DNA of 32,685 nucleotides. Source: Planctomycetota bacterium (GTDB lineage: Bacteria > Planctomycetota > UBA1135 > UBA2386). Positions 18,387-27,049 of the stretch are shown one piece after another (positions within the stretch are counted from its first letter, which is position 1; each line of letters opens with the position of its first letter). The position numbers were made by a program, and so were the translations under genes. The DNA lies in NCBI GenBank assembly GCA_016872675.1, contig VGZG01000035.1, forward strand, positions 1-32,685, written 5' to 3'. The notes under the pieces were generated by a model that saw nothing but the letters and a program-made list of their open reading frames with translations, was not told where the DNA came from and did not search any database.

Positions 18387-18483
18387 CGGGGCGTTGGGAC
18401 GGCGCAGTGGAACCCCGCTCAAGGCCACGCGCAAGCCGGCGATGAGCGCAGACGCACGGGGTTACACGGTAGCGGCCGCGTGC

Positions 18484-18491
18484 TATAGGCT
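18484..18491 (+). promoter_or_regulatory. -10-like box before the parvulin gene
   Basis: TATAGGCT lies 26 nt before the ATG at 18518 and can be read as TATAGG or TAGGCT. It is in the divergent region between the kinase and the prolyl isomerase. No clear -35 is seen. Confidence 0.3.
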
Positions 18492-18517
18492 GCGCTCGCC
18501 ACCTTCCGCACCCCCGC

Positions 18518-19612
18518 ATGCCGTCGCCCACGCCGTCCGTCCTCGCCGCCTTGCTGTTCGTCGCCGCGGCCATCGCCCAGGATCCGCCGACGCCGCCGAC
18601 CCCGCCCTCGCCGCCCGCCGACGCGCCGCCGGAGGCGCCGGCGAAGCCGCACTTCGTCGTGCGGCGCTGGCCGCAGGACAAGGACGCAGTAGTCGCCATC
18701 GTCGGTCCGCGCGCAATCTCGCTCGCCGACCTCGTCGACCACCTCGACGCACGCCACTACCCGGGCTTCCGCAACGCGCTCGGCAAGCGCCCCGAGATCC
18801 AGCGCATGCTGACCAGCGACCTCGTGGCGCCGTGGGTCCGGCACCTCGCCGACCTCGAGGCGATGCGCCAGACCTACGCGGCGGAGATCGACGAGAAGGC
18901 GCTCGGCGAAGCGCAGAGCGAGGCGCTGCGGCAGAGCTTCCAGCGCTGGCTCGATGCCTACGTCGAAGGCAAACGCAAGGCCGGCCGGCCGGACGAGCTG
19001 ACCCAGGCGCAGGTCAACCTGCACCTCGCACGCTTCCAGCTCGAACAGGGCCTCGCCGCCGAGGCGCAGGGCATGCTCGACTACCTCGAACCGGGCAAGT
19101 TCAACCGCCAGCAGCTGCAGAACTTCTTCAACGCCAACGCGCGCGCGTTCGGCGGCCAGGTGACGGCGCAGCACGTCCTGATCCAGCACCGCGACGGCGG
19201 CACCGGCATCCTGCTCGACAGCGAAGCGTACGGCCTCGCGTCGGCGCGCCTCGCCGACGTCAAGGCGCGCATCAAGCCCGACGGCAGCAACTTCGACGAG
19301 GTCGTGCCGCGTTCCGACGATCAGCGCACGGCCAGGGATCGCGGCCTGCTGCGCGGCCTGCACCGCTACGACGACCGGATGCCGGCGGCTCTCTGCCGCG
19401 CCGCGTGGGCGCTGCGCGACGGCGAGGTCAGCGACGTGGTCGAGACCCCGTACGGCTGGCACATCCTGCGGCGCGTCGAGTTCCAGCAGCAGGTGTTCGT
19501 GCTGTTCACCGACGACGCCATCCCGACCATCACGCAGGTGATGCGCCGGGCCCTGCAGGAGGAGCGGCTGTTCCAGGCGCGCGCCAAGGCCGGCGTGCAG
19601 CTCAAGCTGTAG
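18518..19612 (+). CDS. exported parvulin-type peptidyl-prolyl isomerase
   Basis: This 364-residue protein has a signal peptide (MPSPTPSVLAALLFVAAAIA, then Q). A Pro-rich linker at about 25-45 is followed by a helical SurA/PrsA-like N-domain. The parvulin domain starts near residue 215: QHVLIQHRDG, then ARDRGLLRGL, and GWHILRRVE near its end. Parvulins isomerise peptidyl-prolyl bonds and assist folding of exported proteins, which fits a genome rich in secreted proteins. The domain stops soon after GWHIL, leaving a ~45-residue helical tail. The threonine ammonia-lyase gene follows after 42 nt but has its own promoter-like elements, so co-transcription is possible but not required. Confidence 0.88.
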   Translation: MPSPTPSVLAALLFVAAAIAQDPPTPPTPPSPPADAPPEAPAKPHFVVRRWPQDKDAVVAIVGPRAISLADLVDHLDARHYPGFRNALGKRPEIQRMLTSDLVAPWVRHLADLEAMRQTYAAEIDEKALGEAQSEALRQSFQRWLDAYVEGKRKAGRPDELTQAQVNLHLARFQLEQGLAAEAQGMLDYLEPGKFNRQQLQNFFNANARAFGGQVTAQHVLIQHRDGGTGILLDSEAYGLASARLADVKARIKPDGSNFDEVVPRSDDQRTARDRGLLRGLHRYDDRMPAALCRAAWALRDGEVSDVVETPYGWHILRRVEFQQQVFVLFTDDAIPTITQVMRRALQEERLFQARAKAGVQLKL

Positions 19613-19618
19613 CGCGGT

Positions 19619-19646
19619 TTGGCGGCGCGGCCGCGCGCGCTACGCT
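19619..19646 (+). promoter_or_regulatory. putative promoter of the threonine ammonia-lyase gene
   Basis: TTGGCG (19619-19624) and TACGCT (19641-19646) are 16 bp apart, and TACGCT ends 8 nt before the ATG at 19655. There is no Shine-Dalgarno sequence, so a leaderless mRNA is likely. The element fills the short gap after the parvulin gene. Confidence 0.4.
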
Positions 19647-19654
19647 GCGCCGCG

Positions 19655-20863
19655 ATGCCGGTCACGCCCCAGGACGTCCTCGCTGCGCACGGCGCCATCC
19701 AGGCGCACATCCAGCGCACGCCGACCATCGCCGCGCCGCGCCTGTCCGAGATGCTCGGCGCGCGGCTGTTCCTCAAGCTCGAGAACCTGCAGTTCACCGG
19801 CTCGTTCAAGGACCGCGGCAGCTGCCTCAAGCTGCAGCGCCTCGCGCAACTGCCCGACCCGCCCGCCGGCGTCGCCGCGGCGTCGGCCGGCAACCACGCG
19901 CAGGGCGTGGCGTTCCACGCGCGGCGCCTCGGCATCAAGGCGCTGATCGTCATGCCGCTGACGACGCCGTTCTCCAAGATCGAGCGCACCGAGGGCCTCG
20001 GCGCCGAGGTCGTGCTGCGCGGCGAGTCGGTCGCCGAGTCGACCGTGCACGCCAAGGAACTCGCGGCGCAGCGCGGCTACGCCTTCGTGCATCCGTACGA
20101 CGACCCGCTGGTCGTCGCCGGGCAGGGCACGGCCGCGATCGAGATGCTCGCCGACCAGCCGCAGCTCGACGCGCTGGTGGTGCCGATCGGCGGCGGCGGC
20201 CTGTGCGCCGGCATGGCGCTGTGGGCCAAGCACCACAAGCCGTCGCTGCGCGTCTACGGCGTGCAGCTGGCCGCGTGCCCGTCGATGCACGCCAAGCTCA
20301 AGGGCCTGCCGACGCCGGCGCTGCACACACACACCATCGCCGACGGCATCGCGGTGAAGACGCCGGGCGAGATCCCGGCGGCGATCCTGCAGTCGCGCCT
20401 CGAGGACGTGCTGCTCGTCGACGAGGTCGACGTCGAGACCGCCGTACAGGTGCTCGCCGCGCACCAGAAGGTCGTCGCCGAGGGCGCCGGCGCCGCCGGC
20501 GTGGCCGCGGTGATGCGCCACTCCGAGCGCTTCGCCGGCCAGGACGTCGGCGTCGTCGTCTGCGGCGGCAACATCGATCGGCGTATGCTGTCGACGGTGC
20601 TGCTGCGCGGGCTCAAGCGCGACGGCAAGGTCGCCAAGCTCCGCATCTCCATCCAGGACGTGCCCGGCGTGCTCGCGCGCGTCACGCAGATGATCGGCGC
20701 CGCCGGCGCGGACATCATCGACATCGAACACCAACGCCTGTTCACCGGCCTCGCGCCGCGGCAGGCCGAGCTCGACGTCGTCATGGAGACGCGCGGCAAG
20801 ACGCACGTCGACCAGATCCTCGCCTCGCTGCAGGGCGCGGGTTTTCCCGCTCAGGCGCTGTAG
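19655..20863 (+). CDS. ilvA: threonine ammonia-lyase (PLP-dependent, with ACT domain)
   Basis: This 402-residue enzyme deaminates L-threonine to 2-oxobutanoate, the first step to isoleucine. The PLP lysine is K52 in FTGSFKDRG. ASAGNHAQGVA is the substrate/cofactor loop, and VPIGGGGLCAG is the phosphate-binding glycine loop. Residues about 325-402 form a single ACT domain (RISIQDVPGVLARVTQMIG). The ~400-residue, single-ACT layout matches the shorter (TdcB-like/IlvA1) form, not E. coli IlvA with its longer regulatory end; feedback control cannot be read from the sequence. The ATG at 19655 is preferred because an earlier in-frame start (19619) would place promoter sequence inside the gene. Confidence 0.95.
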   Translation: MPVTPQDVLAAHGAIQAHIQRTPTIAAPRLSEMLGARLFLKLENLQFTGSFKDRGSCLKLQRLAQLPDPPAGVAAASAGNHAQGVAFHARRLGIKALIVMPLTTPFSKIERTEGLGAEVVLRGESVAESTVHAKELAAQRGYAFVHPYDDPLVVAGQGTAAIEMLADQPQLDALVVPIGGGGLCAGMALWAKHHKPSLRVYGVQLAACPSMHAKLKGLPTPALHTHTIADGIAVKTPGEIPAAILQSRLEDVLLVDEVDVETAVQVLAAHQKVVAEGAGAAGVAAVMRHSERFAGQDVGVVVCGGNIDRRMLSTVLLRGLKRDGKVAKLRISIQDVPGVLARVTQMIGAAGADIIDIEHQRLFTGLAPRQAELDVVMETRGKTHVDQILASLQGAGFPAQAL

Positions 20864-20884
20864 CGCGTGGTGCCGGGCGGGCGC

Positions 20885-20900
20885 GAGCGCGGGCGCGCTC
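20885..20900. terminator. hairpin between convergent genes, possible bidirectional terminator
   Basis: A perfect stem GAGCGC (20885-20890) / GCGCTC (20895-20900) with loop GGGC sits in the 43-nt gap between the ends of the threonine ammonia-lyase and DUF1028 genes. There is no T tract, so termination is inferred from position and structure only. Confidence 0.4.
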
Positions 20901-20906
20901 AGCGAC

Positions 20907-22997
20907 CTACAGGTACGTGTAGGTGCGCGTCGTCTGGCAGCCGTTGGCGTTGCGGATCACGACGGTCGCGACGCCCGGCGTGCCCGGCGGCGCGTTGCCG
21001 ACGATCGCCGTCGCGTTGCTGTTGGTGATGGTCATCAGCACGCCGTTGAACGTCACCGTCACGCCGGACAGGTTCTGGCCGGTGAAGATGATGAGGCCCC
21101 CGCCCGCCGCCGGACCGCTCGTGTACGGCATCGACGACACGACCGGCGTGCCGTTGATCACGCGCGAGGCCGACGTGGTATTGAGGTTGGTCAACGTCAG
21201 CGTCGCGTCGCACGGCACGCCGGCCGGCATGACGAACTGCGCCTGCGTCGGACCGTTGACCTGGATGGCGATCGGCGCGCCGGCGAGCGTCGCTTGCAGG
21301 CCCTGGAACAGGTTGGTCCCCGTGACGACCGCCGTCTGGCCCGGCGTCGGCGAAGCCGGCGCCACGAGCGTGATCGTCGGCGGCGGCAGCGGCAGGACGC
21401 GCAGCAGCACGGCGTTGGTCGCGGCGATCGCGCCGTTGGGGTCCGTCATCATCACGCCTTGCAGCGCGATGTCGCCGAGCGCGGCGAAGTACGGGATCGT
21501 CACCTGCCACGGCGCGGTCGGCGCGTAGATCAACCCGCCGGCGCCGAACGAGTCGGCGAGCAGCAAGGTCGGCGCGCCCGAGAACGGCGCTGGCGTGTAG
21601 CACAGCGCGCCGGCGCCGAGGCCGAGCGGCAGCTCCGTGCCGACCGCCGGCCGACCGAGGTGCGCCCACAGGCCGAAGAAGCCTGCCGGCGGCGTCGGTG
21701 CGCCGCTGCCCGGCGCCTGCAGCGAGATGGTGAATGGCTGGCCGAAGCCGACCGAGGTCACGCGGTTCACGCCGGCCGTCCCGTCGACGCGCAACACGTC
21801 GACGACGCCGCCACCGCTTCCCGGCACAGCACCGCTGCCGCACGGGCCAAAGAAGTCGAGCACCTGCACGCTGGGCTGCGGCCAGATGCCGACGCGGCCG
21901 AAGCCGTCGGTCGTGGCGACGTCGACGACCGCCGTGCCGGCGCCGAGGTTGCCCTGCATGCTGAACGTGTACGCGCCGTTGGCGGTCGGCGTGACCGGGC
22001 TGAAGGTCACGCCGCTCGCCGTGCTGCCAGCACGCAGCGACACGGTCACCGGTCGCGTGTTGCCGAGCGGGTTGCCCGCGGCGTCGCGCAGCACGACCGT
22101 GCCGGTCAACGTGTCGACGCCATTGGCGCGCAGCGAACTGCCGCTCATCGTCACCGTCGACTGGTAGTGGTCGGGCCGACCGACCTGGTTCTGCTTCCAC
22201 GTCGTGTACAGCGCTTGCAGTTGCAGCACCGGGTCGAGCGCCGTCGCCGGCTGGTTGGCGACGTTGAGGTCCATCCAGTAGTTGCCGGCGCCGCAGCCGA
22301 ACGTGCCGTTGCACGGCAGATCGACGTCGCTCGGCCGGCTCCAGATCATCAGGCCGATGTGCGCCGACTTGGTGAAGCTCGCGGGCGGCGCGCCGCACGC
22401 GGTCGGCTGGTTTGGGTTGCACGAGCAGCGGCCGTCGCCGCCCATCAGGCGCGCAGCGTCCATCGCCGCCATCAGCTTGTCGCCGATGCTTCCCGGCGTG
22501 TTGAGGATCGCCTGCTCGGCGGCGAGGTTGACCGCCTGCCCGGTGAGCACGTTGCCCTGGATCGTGTAGCGCAGGTTGCCGACCTGGCCGACGAGGTCGC
22601 CGGCCCACGCGCCCGCCCCGTTGCCGGTGAAGGCGATCTGCCCGCCGAACACGCTCGCGATGCCATACTGGCGCGACTGATGGCCTTGGTCGGCGGCAGC
22701 GAGCTGACCGAGGATCACGCTCGCCGGCGTGCCGGCGAGGAAGCCCGCGCGGATCAGTTCGCGCAGCGACAATGGCCCGACGTACGACTGCGCCGCAGCG
22801 ACGCCGTAGCCCGGCACGACGACGACGGTGTTGGGCTTGAGGTCGAAGCCGGTCAGGCACGTCGCGATGCCGATGGCGACCTCGCCGGTGACAACGTCGA
22901 TGATCAGGATCGACCACGTCGCCGCGGCGGGCGCGGCGAGGCTGCAGAGCGCGAGCAGGAACGCGGCGGCAAGGCGGAGGAGCGGCATGCGAGGCAT
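20907..22997 (-). CDS. secreted DUF1028 protein with Ig/IPT-like C-terminal domains
   Basis: This 696-residue protein has a signal peptide ending at APAAA. A DUF1028 domain begins at T27 (TWSILIIDVVTGEVAIGIA) and shows PGYGVAAAQSYV and, further on, FTGNGAGAW; it ends near residue 250. A middle Ig-like stretch contains DTLTGTVVLRDAAGNP. Near residues 535-696 there are one or two IPT/TIG-like segments (PTPGQTAVVTGTNL and AGGGLIIFTGQNL). DUF1028 is regarded as an Ntn-hydrolase-like family; in cytosolic members Thr follows the initiator Met, and here signal peptidase could expose the same Thr. The function is unknown, probably an extracellular hydrolase. M4 (22988) is an alternative start, and CACAAT at 23001-23006 is a possible -10. 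Confidence 0.85.
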   Translation of the reverse strand: MPRMPLLRLAAAFLLALCSLAAPAAATWSILIIDVVTGEVAIGIATCLTGFDLKPNTVVVVPGYGVAAAQSYVGPLSLRELIRAGFLAGTPASVILGQLAAADQGHQSRQYGIASVFGGQIAFTGNGAGAWAGDLVGQVGNLRYTIQGNVLTGQAVNLAAEQAILNTPGSIGDKLMAAMDAARLMGGDGRCSCNPNQPTACGAPPASFTKSAHIGLMIWSRPSDVDLPCNGTFGCGAGNYWMDLNVANQPATALDPVLQLQALYTTWKQNQVGRPDHYQSTVTMSGSSLRANGVDTLTGTVVLRDAAGNPLGNTRPVTVSLRAGSTASGVTFSPVTPTANGAYTFSMQGNLGAGTAVVDVATTDGFGRVGIWPQPSVQVLDFFGPCGSGAVPGSGGGVVDVLRVDGTAGVNRVTSVGFGQPFTISLQAPGSGAPTPPAGFFGLWAHLGRPAVGTELPLGLGAGALCYTPAPFSGAPTLLLADSFGAGGLIYAPTAPWQVTIPYFAALGDIALQGVMMTDPNGAIAATNAVLLRVLPLPPPTITLVAPASPTPGQTAVVTGTNLFQGLQATLAGAPIAIQVNGPTQAQFVMPAGVPCDATLTLTNLNTTSASRVINGTPVVSSMPYTSGPAAGGGLIIFTGQNLSGVTVTFNGVLMTITNSNATAIVGNAPPGTPGVATVVIRNANGCQTTRTYTYL

Positions 22998-23041
22998 CCG
23001 ATTGTGGCGCGGCGCAGCAGGCCGTCCAGGGGGGGCCGATC

Positions 23042-23071
23042 TTGGTGCCGTCGCCGTTCGCACCGTAGCAT
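23042..23071 (+). promoter_or_regulatory. putative promoter of the double jelly-roll protein
   Basis: TTGGTG (23042-23047) and TAGCAT (23066-23071) are 18 bp apart, and TAGCAT ends 10 nt before the ATG at 23082. There is no Shine-Dalgarno sequence. It lies in the 84-nt divergent gap with the DUF1028 gene. Confidence 0.4.
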
Positions 23072-23081
23072 CGCCGCCTGC

Positions 23082-25151
23082 ATGCGCCGCCGTCCCGCCG
23101 CACTCCTGCCGCAGTTGCTGCTCGCCGCCGCCGCGACCGCCCAGGCCCCCGCCGCTGGCAAGGACGCTGGCGCCACGGCCAAGGCCGATCCGGTCGCCAT
23201 GGTCGCGCAGGCCGAGAAGCAACTCGGCAAGAAGGACGCCGACGTCGAGGCCGCCGTGATGTTGCTGTGGCAGGCGCTCGACGAACTTGCCGCGGCGCCG
23301 GCGAGCACGGTGCGCGACGCGACGGCGTTGTCGGCGCGCTTCCTGCTGCAGCAACACGATCCGCGCGAGGGCGAGCGGCGCAAGGCGCACGCGTCGATCG
23401 CCAAGCAGCAGCTGGACCTGGCGACGGCGTATCGCCTCAAGAAGTGGCTCGACACCGCGACGACGCGCGTCGACGCCGCCGAGCGCTTCGAACGCGACGC
23501 CGGCAGCAAGGAGCGGGCGGCGATCGCGGCAGCGCGGCCCAAGGACAAGCCGGCCACCGGCAAGCCGGCGAGCGCGCCGGCGAAGCCCGCGTCCGCCGCG
23601 CCTTCGTTGTTGCAGAAGGCGCAGGCCGAGTTCGCGGTCGGCTCGTGGACCGAGATCGACGGCGGCGTGCGGCTAGCGCCGCTGACGCCCGACGCGAGCA
23701 CGATCAACGAGTGGGTCTCGCGCGCGACGCACGCCGACCACGAGGTGGCGCTCGAGTTCCGGCCGCTCGAGGCCGGCCGCAAGTTCGACGTCGCGCTCTG
23801 CGTCGGTCTCGGCATCCTGCCGGACAGCAACGTCTACAGCGGCGTTCGGCTGCACCTCGCGTACGACCCCGAAGGCGACCAGATCGGCGTGCAGACGATC
23901 CAGCTGGTCCGCGGCGCGCACGCGGCTCTCGCCGACGTGTGGCATCCGGCGACGAAGACCGCCGACGGCTGGCGGCGGTTGGCGGTGCGCGTCCAGGGCG
24001 AGTCGCTGCGCGTGTTCGTCGACGAGACGGACTACGGCGCGAGCACGGCGAAGGGCGACGTGCGCGGCAAGATCGGCATGATGAACGGCATGTCCGGTCG
24101 CACCACCTGCGGCCTGGAGATACGCAACCTGCGCATCGCGCCGCTGCCCGCCGACGCGCCGACCGACGCCGAGCTCAAGGCCAAGGCCGCGGCCGACGAC
24201 CGCGACGCGATCACGCGCCTCGTCGACGAAGGCAAGGCGCTCGCCGACAAGAAGCAGCCCGAGGCCGCGGCAGCGAAGCTGCGCGAGGCGCTGACCCGCA
24301 TCGACGCGATGGACGCGGGCGTGCTGCGCGACGCGCTGCGCAGTGGCGTCGAACCGCAGCTCGACAAGGCGGACCCGCTGTCGCCGCGGCGGCGCAAGAC
24401 CGCGCAAGCGATCGCCACCGAGCTGATCGCGCTCGCCGACCAGTACGCCACCGCCGGTTGGGCGCGCGCCGCCGAGCAGGTGGTCGCGCAGGCCGCGGCC
24501 TTCGATCCCGTCGGCACGTCGCCGCGCGCCGACGCCGCGCGCACGGCGGTGCAGCAGTGGAACCTCGCGCAGGCGACCGCGCGCGCCGCCGAGCTGCAAC
24601 CGCCGAGCGACGACGGCGCCGTGCTGCGCGAGTGGTTCGCCAAGGGCCGCAAGCTCGACACCAGCGCCGGCGGCTTCGCCATCGACGGCGCCGCCGCGCG
24701 CGTCGACGTGCTCGAGCCCGACGCGCTGGCGGCGTGGCTGCCGCACCCGCTGGCGCCGAAGGCCCAGCAGGCGGCGCTCAGCGTTCGCCTCGCGGCGAAC
24801 GAGACCAGCGCCGGCCTCGTCGTCGACGCCGTCGACCAGACCAACTACACGATCGCCGTGGTGACGCGCCGCAAGGCCGGCCTGCAGCTCGCGGTCTACC
24901 GCTTCGCCGGCCGCGCGTGGACGACGCTCGCGCGCCGCGACGTGCCGCTCGACGCGTGGCGGCTCGACGGCTGGCACCGGCTGAGCGTGACGTCGAACGC
25001 CGTCGGCATCACCGCGCGCATGGGCGACGCCGAGGTGAAGGTCGCGCGCGCCGTGTGCGGCCGCGCCACTGGGCTGATCGGCCTATTCGCTAGCAACAGC
25101 GGCGCGCAGCCGGTCGCGTGCGAAGTGCGCGCGTTCGAGGTCGGGACGTAG
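23082..25151 (+). CDS. secreted protein with two concanavalin-like (DUF1080-type) domains
   Basis: This 689-residue protein has a signal peptide (MRRRPAALLPQLLLAAAATA, then QA). An Ala/Lys-rich helical region (about 25-175) is followed by a jelly-roll-like domain (about 185-360) with SGVRLHLAYD, GWRRLAVRVQGESLRVFVDE and GKIGMMNGMSGRTTCGLEIRNLRI. A second helical part (about 365-520, TPR-like spacing) precedes another jelly-roll domain to the end, with GWHRLSVTSNAVGITARMGD and GLIGLFASN. This is the DUF1080/3-keto-disaccharide hydrolase style of fold, common in planctomycete secreted proteins, and carbohydrate binding is likely. Catalysis cannot be claimed. The frame is open far upstream (to 21294), but that part is antisense to the DUF1028 gene. 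Confidence 0.82.
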   Translation: MRRRPAALLPQLLLAAAATAQAPAAGKDAGATAKADPVAMVAQAEKQLGKKDADVEAAVMLLWQALDELAAAPASTVRDATALSARFLLQQHDPREGERRKAHASIAKQQLDLATAYRLKKWLDTATTRVDAAERFERDAGSKERAAIAAARPKDKPATGKPASAPAKPASAAPSLLQKAQAEFAVGSWTEIDGGVRLAPLTPDASTINEWVSRATHADHEVALEFRPLEAGRKFDVALCVGLGILPDSNVYSGVRLHLAYDPEGDQIGVQTIQLVRGAHAALADVWHPATKTADGWRRLAVRVQGESLRVFVDETDYGASTAKGDVRGKIGMMNGMSGRTTCGLEIRNLRIAPLPADAPTDAELKAKAAADDRDAITRLVDEGKALADKKQPEAAAAKLREALTRIDAMDAGVLRDALRSGVEPQLDKADPLSPRRRKTAQAIATELIALADQYATAGWARAAEQVVAQAAAFDPVGTSPRADAARTAVQQWNLAQATARAAELQPPSDDGAVLREWFAKGRKLDTSAGGFAIDGAAARVDVLEPDALAAWLPHPLAPKAQQAALSVRLAANETSAGLVVDAVDQTNYTIAVVTRRKAGLQLAVYRFAGRAWTTLARRDVPLDAWRLDGWHRLSVTSNAVGITARMGDAEVKVARAVCGRATGLIGLFASNSGAQPVACEVRAFEVGT

Positions 25152-25163
25152 CGCGGCGTGCAG

Positions 25164-25183
25164 GCCGAGCGAAGGCGCTCGGC
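25164..25183 (+). terminator. terminator-like hairpin after the jelly-roll gene
   Basis: A perfect 8-bp stem GCCGAGCG (25164-25171) / CGCTCGGC (25176-25183) with loop AAGG starts 12 nt past the stop at 25151. It can be extended by an outer GCAGG/CCTGC pairing with a small bulge. A short T run (CATTTTC) follows about 20 nt later. The structure is clear; its role is inferred. Confidence 0.5.
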
Positions 25184-25278
25184 GAACCTGCGATCGACTG
25201 CATTTTCAGCACGATCGACTTCCTGACGTCCATCGACCTGGCGACGATCGAGCGACGCATGGCGCGCCACTTCGGCGC

Positions 25279-26094
25279 GTGTCCGTCGACGCCGTGACCA
25301 GCCAGCCGCCGCCCATCGCCCCAATTCACGGTCCCCTCGCGCACCTGCGCGCGTGGCGCCGTGCCATCTGCTTGCTGGCCGTCACCGGGGCCATGGTGAC
25401 GGCGTGGCTCGTCGGCGCGCTGCCGCTGCTGCCGAGCCGCGCCGCGCGTTCGCGCTGGCGGCGCGTCTGCATGCGCGGCTGGTGTCGCGGCGTGCTGTGG
25501 GCGCTCGGCGGGCGGCTCGCCGTGCGCGGCGCGGTCCCGACGAGCGCGCGCTTCCTCGTCTGCAACCACCTCAGCTACATCGACATCGTGGCGCTCGGCA
25601 GCGTGCTGCCGGTCGCCTTCGTAGCGCGCGCCGACGTCGCTGGCTGGCCGCTGATCGGACCGCTCGCGCGCGCCTTCGACACGGTCTTCATCACGCGCGA
25701 GGTGAAGCGCAAGCTGCCGGAGGTCAACGCGATCGTCGCGCGCCGCATCGCCGACGGCTGCGCGCTGGTCGTGTTCGCCGAGGGCACGACGACCGCCGGC
25801 GACCGCGTGCTGCCACTCAAGCCGTCGCTACTGGAGCCGGCGGTCGCCGCGGGCGTATCGGTGCAGGCAGCGTGCCTCCACTACGTGACGGAGCCGCCCG
25901 ACGCGCCGGCGTCGGTGGCGGTGTGCTGGGTCGACGACGTGTCGTTCATGCGGCACGGTTACGCGCTGCTGGCCCTGCGGCGCATCGACGCCGAGCTGAC
26001 GTTTGCGCCGACTGCGCGCACGGCGAGCGACCGCAAGGAACTCGCCGCCGCGCTCGACGCCGACGTGCGTGCGATGTTCTCACCGATGGCGTGA
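25279..26094 (+). CDS. plsC: 1-acyl-sn-glycerol-3-phosphate acyltransferase family protein (PlsC-like)
   Basis: This protein of about 271 residues carries the acyltransferase motifs H97-x4-D102 (NHLSYID), FITRE (motif II region) and E168-G-T (FAEGTTTAG, where the family usually has EGTRS). A hydrophobic segment near residues 30-50 (AVTGAMVTAWLVGALPLL) anchors it in the membrane. PlsC-type enzymes acylate lysophosphatidic acid to phosphatidic acid in phospholipid synthesis; HxxxxD relatives also acylate ornithine lipids or lipid A, so the acceptor is uncertain. The GTG at 25279 is tentative, since no Shine-Dalgarno or TANCNT-like box clearly marks the start. Confidence 0.85.
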   Translation: MSVDAVTSQPPPIAPIHGPLAHLRAWRRAICLLAVTGAMVTAWLVGALPLLPSRAARSRWRRVCMRGWCRGVLWALGGRLAVRGAVPTSARFLVCNHLSYIDIVALGSVLPVAFVARADVAGWPLIGPLARAFDTVFITREVKRKLPEVNAIVARRIADGCALVVFAEGTTTAGDRVLPLKPSLLEPAVAAGVSVQAACLHYVTEPPDAPASVAVCWVDDVSFMRHGYALLALRRIDAELTFAPTARTASDRKELAAALDADVRAMFSPMA

Positions 26095-26125
26095 TCGCGG
26101 TCGCGACAAGCGCGCGCGATGGCGC

Positions 26126-26824
26126 TCAGAAGCTCACGAACATCCAGATCGTCGCGCAGTGGTTCATCTTGTCCTCGCCGGGGCGATCAACCCACTGGTT
26201 GAGGTAGCCGACCTCGATCGACAACTTCCTGGCGTCGTCGAGGAACCAGCCCGGGCCGACGAACGCGCGGTTCTGGCGGAAGCCCTGGCGCTGGCCCCAG
26301 TCGGTGTCGTCGAGGTCCCAGAACATCTCGTCCCAGACGCTCGCGAACGTGCGCTTGTCGGCGGCGAGCGGCACCGTGGTCTTGAACATCTGGCGCAGGC
26401 GCCAGCCGGTGTCGCCGTCGGTCTCGACGAAGCGCTGCTCCAGGCGCGTGCGCGACTGCACGGTCAGCTCGCCGACCGGGATGTTCCAGGTCAGCTGCTG
26501 CCACGGCCGGCTCTCGTACTGCTCTTCGCGATTGGCGGGATCGGTCCAGATGCCGGCGTAGCCGGCGAACACCGTGACGCGGTCGCTCAGCGCGTAGCCC
26601 AAGCCAGGTCGCACGATCGCGGTGTCGAAGTGCTCGCCGTCGTCGCGCTGTCGTTCATGCAAGTCGAGCCACAGCCGCCAGCGCTCGAGCGGCGTGTCCT
26701 TGGCGCCGAGCTTGCCTTGGATGATGGCGGCGGACCAGATCTGGCCGTCGTCCTTGGTCTGGGCAACGAGCGGTGCAACGAGCAGGAGCGGGACAACGAC
26801 AGCGGACGACGCGCGATGCGACAT
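26126..26824 (-). CDS. DUF2490-family outer-membrane beta-barrel protein
   Basis: This 232-residue protein has a signal peptide (MSHRASSAVVVPLLLVAPLVAQ). A chain of alternating short amphipathic strands follows, as in DUF2490: RWRLWLDLHER, RPGLGYALSDRVTVFAGYAG, PWQQLTWNI, SRTRLEQRF and RQNRAFVGPGWFL, finishing in ATIWMFVSF. The terminal Phe fits Bam-dependent barrel insertion. DUF2490 proteins are predicted outer-membrane barrels of unknown function. It is convergent with the PlsC-like gene (31-nt gap) and divergent from the DJ-1 gene. No promoter-like box is obvious in the 225-nt upstream region, which holds no gene I can support. Confidence 0.85.
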   Translation of the reverse strand: MSHRASSAVVVPLLLVAPLVAQTKDDGQIWSAAIIQGKLGAKDTPLERWRLWLDLHERQRDDGEHFDTAIVRPGLGYALSDRVTVFAGYAGIWTDPANREEQYESRPWQQLTWNIPVGELTVQSRTRLEQRFVETDGDTGWRLRQMFKTTVPLAADKRTFASVWDEMFWDLDDTDWGQRQGFRQNRAFVGPGWFLDDARKLSIEVGYLNQWVDRPGEDKMNHCATIWMFVSF

Positions 26825-27049
26825 GCGGCGATGGTGCTCCGGTTGGTCCGTGATCACCACGTCGAATCCGACACGCGACGAGGAAGTGACCATCGCGCCT
26901 GCGTCGGCGCTCGGCGTCGCGCCACGACGCGTCGGCGGCTGGGGAAGCGCCCTGGCTCCCGCCGCTCGCTGTCCTCGACGGCCACGGGCAAGCGTCGGCG
27001 CGAGCACGACGCGGTGGCGCGAAGGCGCGCTACCGCGCACGATCGCGGC

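Noticed and set aside
18280-20922. 880-codon plus-strand frame over the parvulin and threonine ammonia-lyase genes
   Set aside because: It has the Arg/Pro-rich composition of an off-frame reading, and both underlying genes have intact family motifs.
21294-23081. Upstream extension of the double jelly-roll gene's frame by ~596 codons
   Set aside because: It is antisense to the DUF1028 gene, is Arg-rich and lacks domains, whereas M23082 begins a clean signal peptide and has a promoter-like element 10 nt upstream.
26003-27049. Upstream extension of the DJ-1 gene's frame
   Set aside because: It overlaps the end of the PlsC-like gene and is antisense to the DUF2490 gene; the protein-family sequence begins at 27050.
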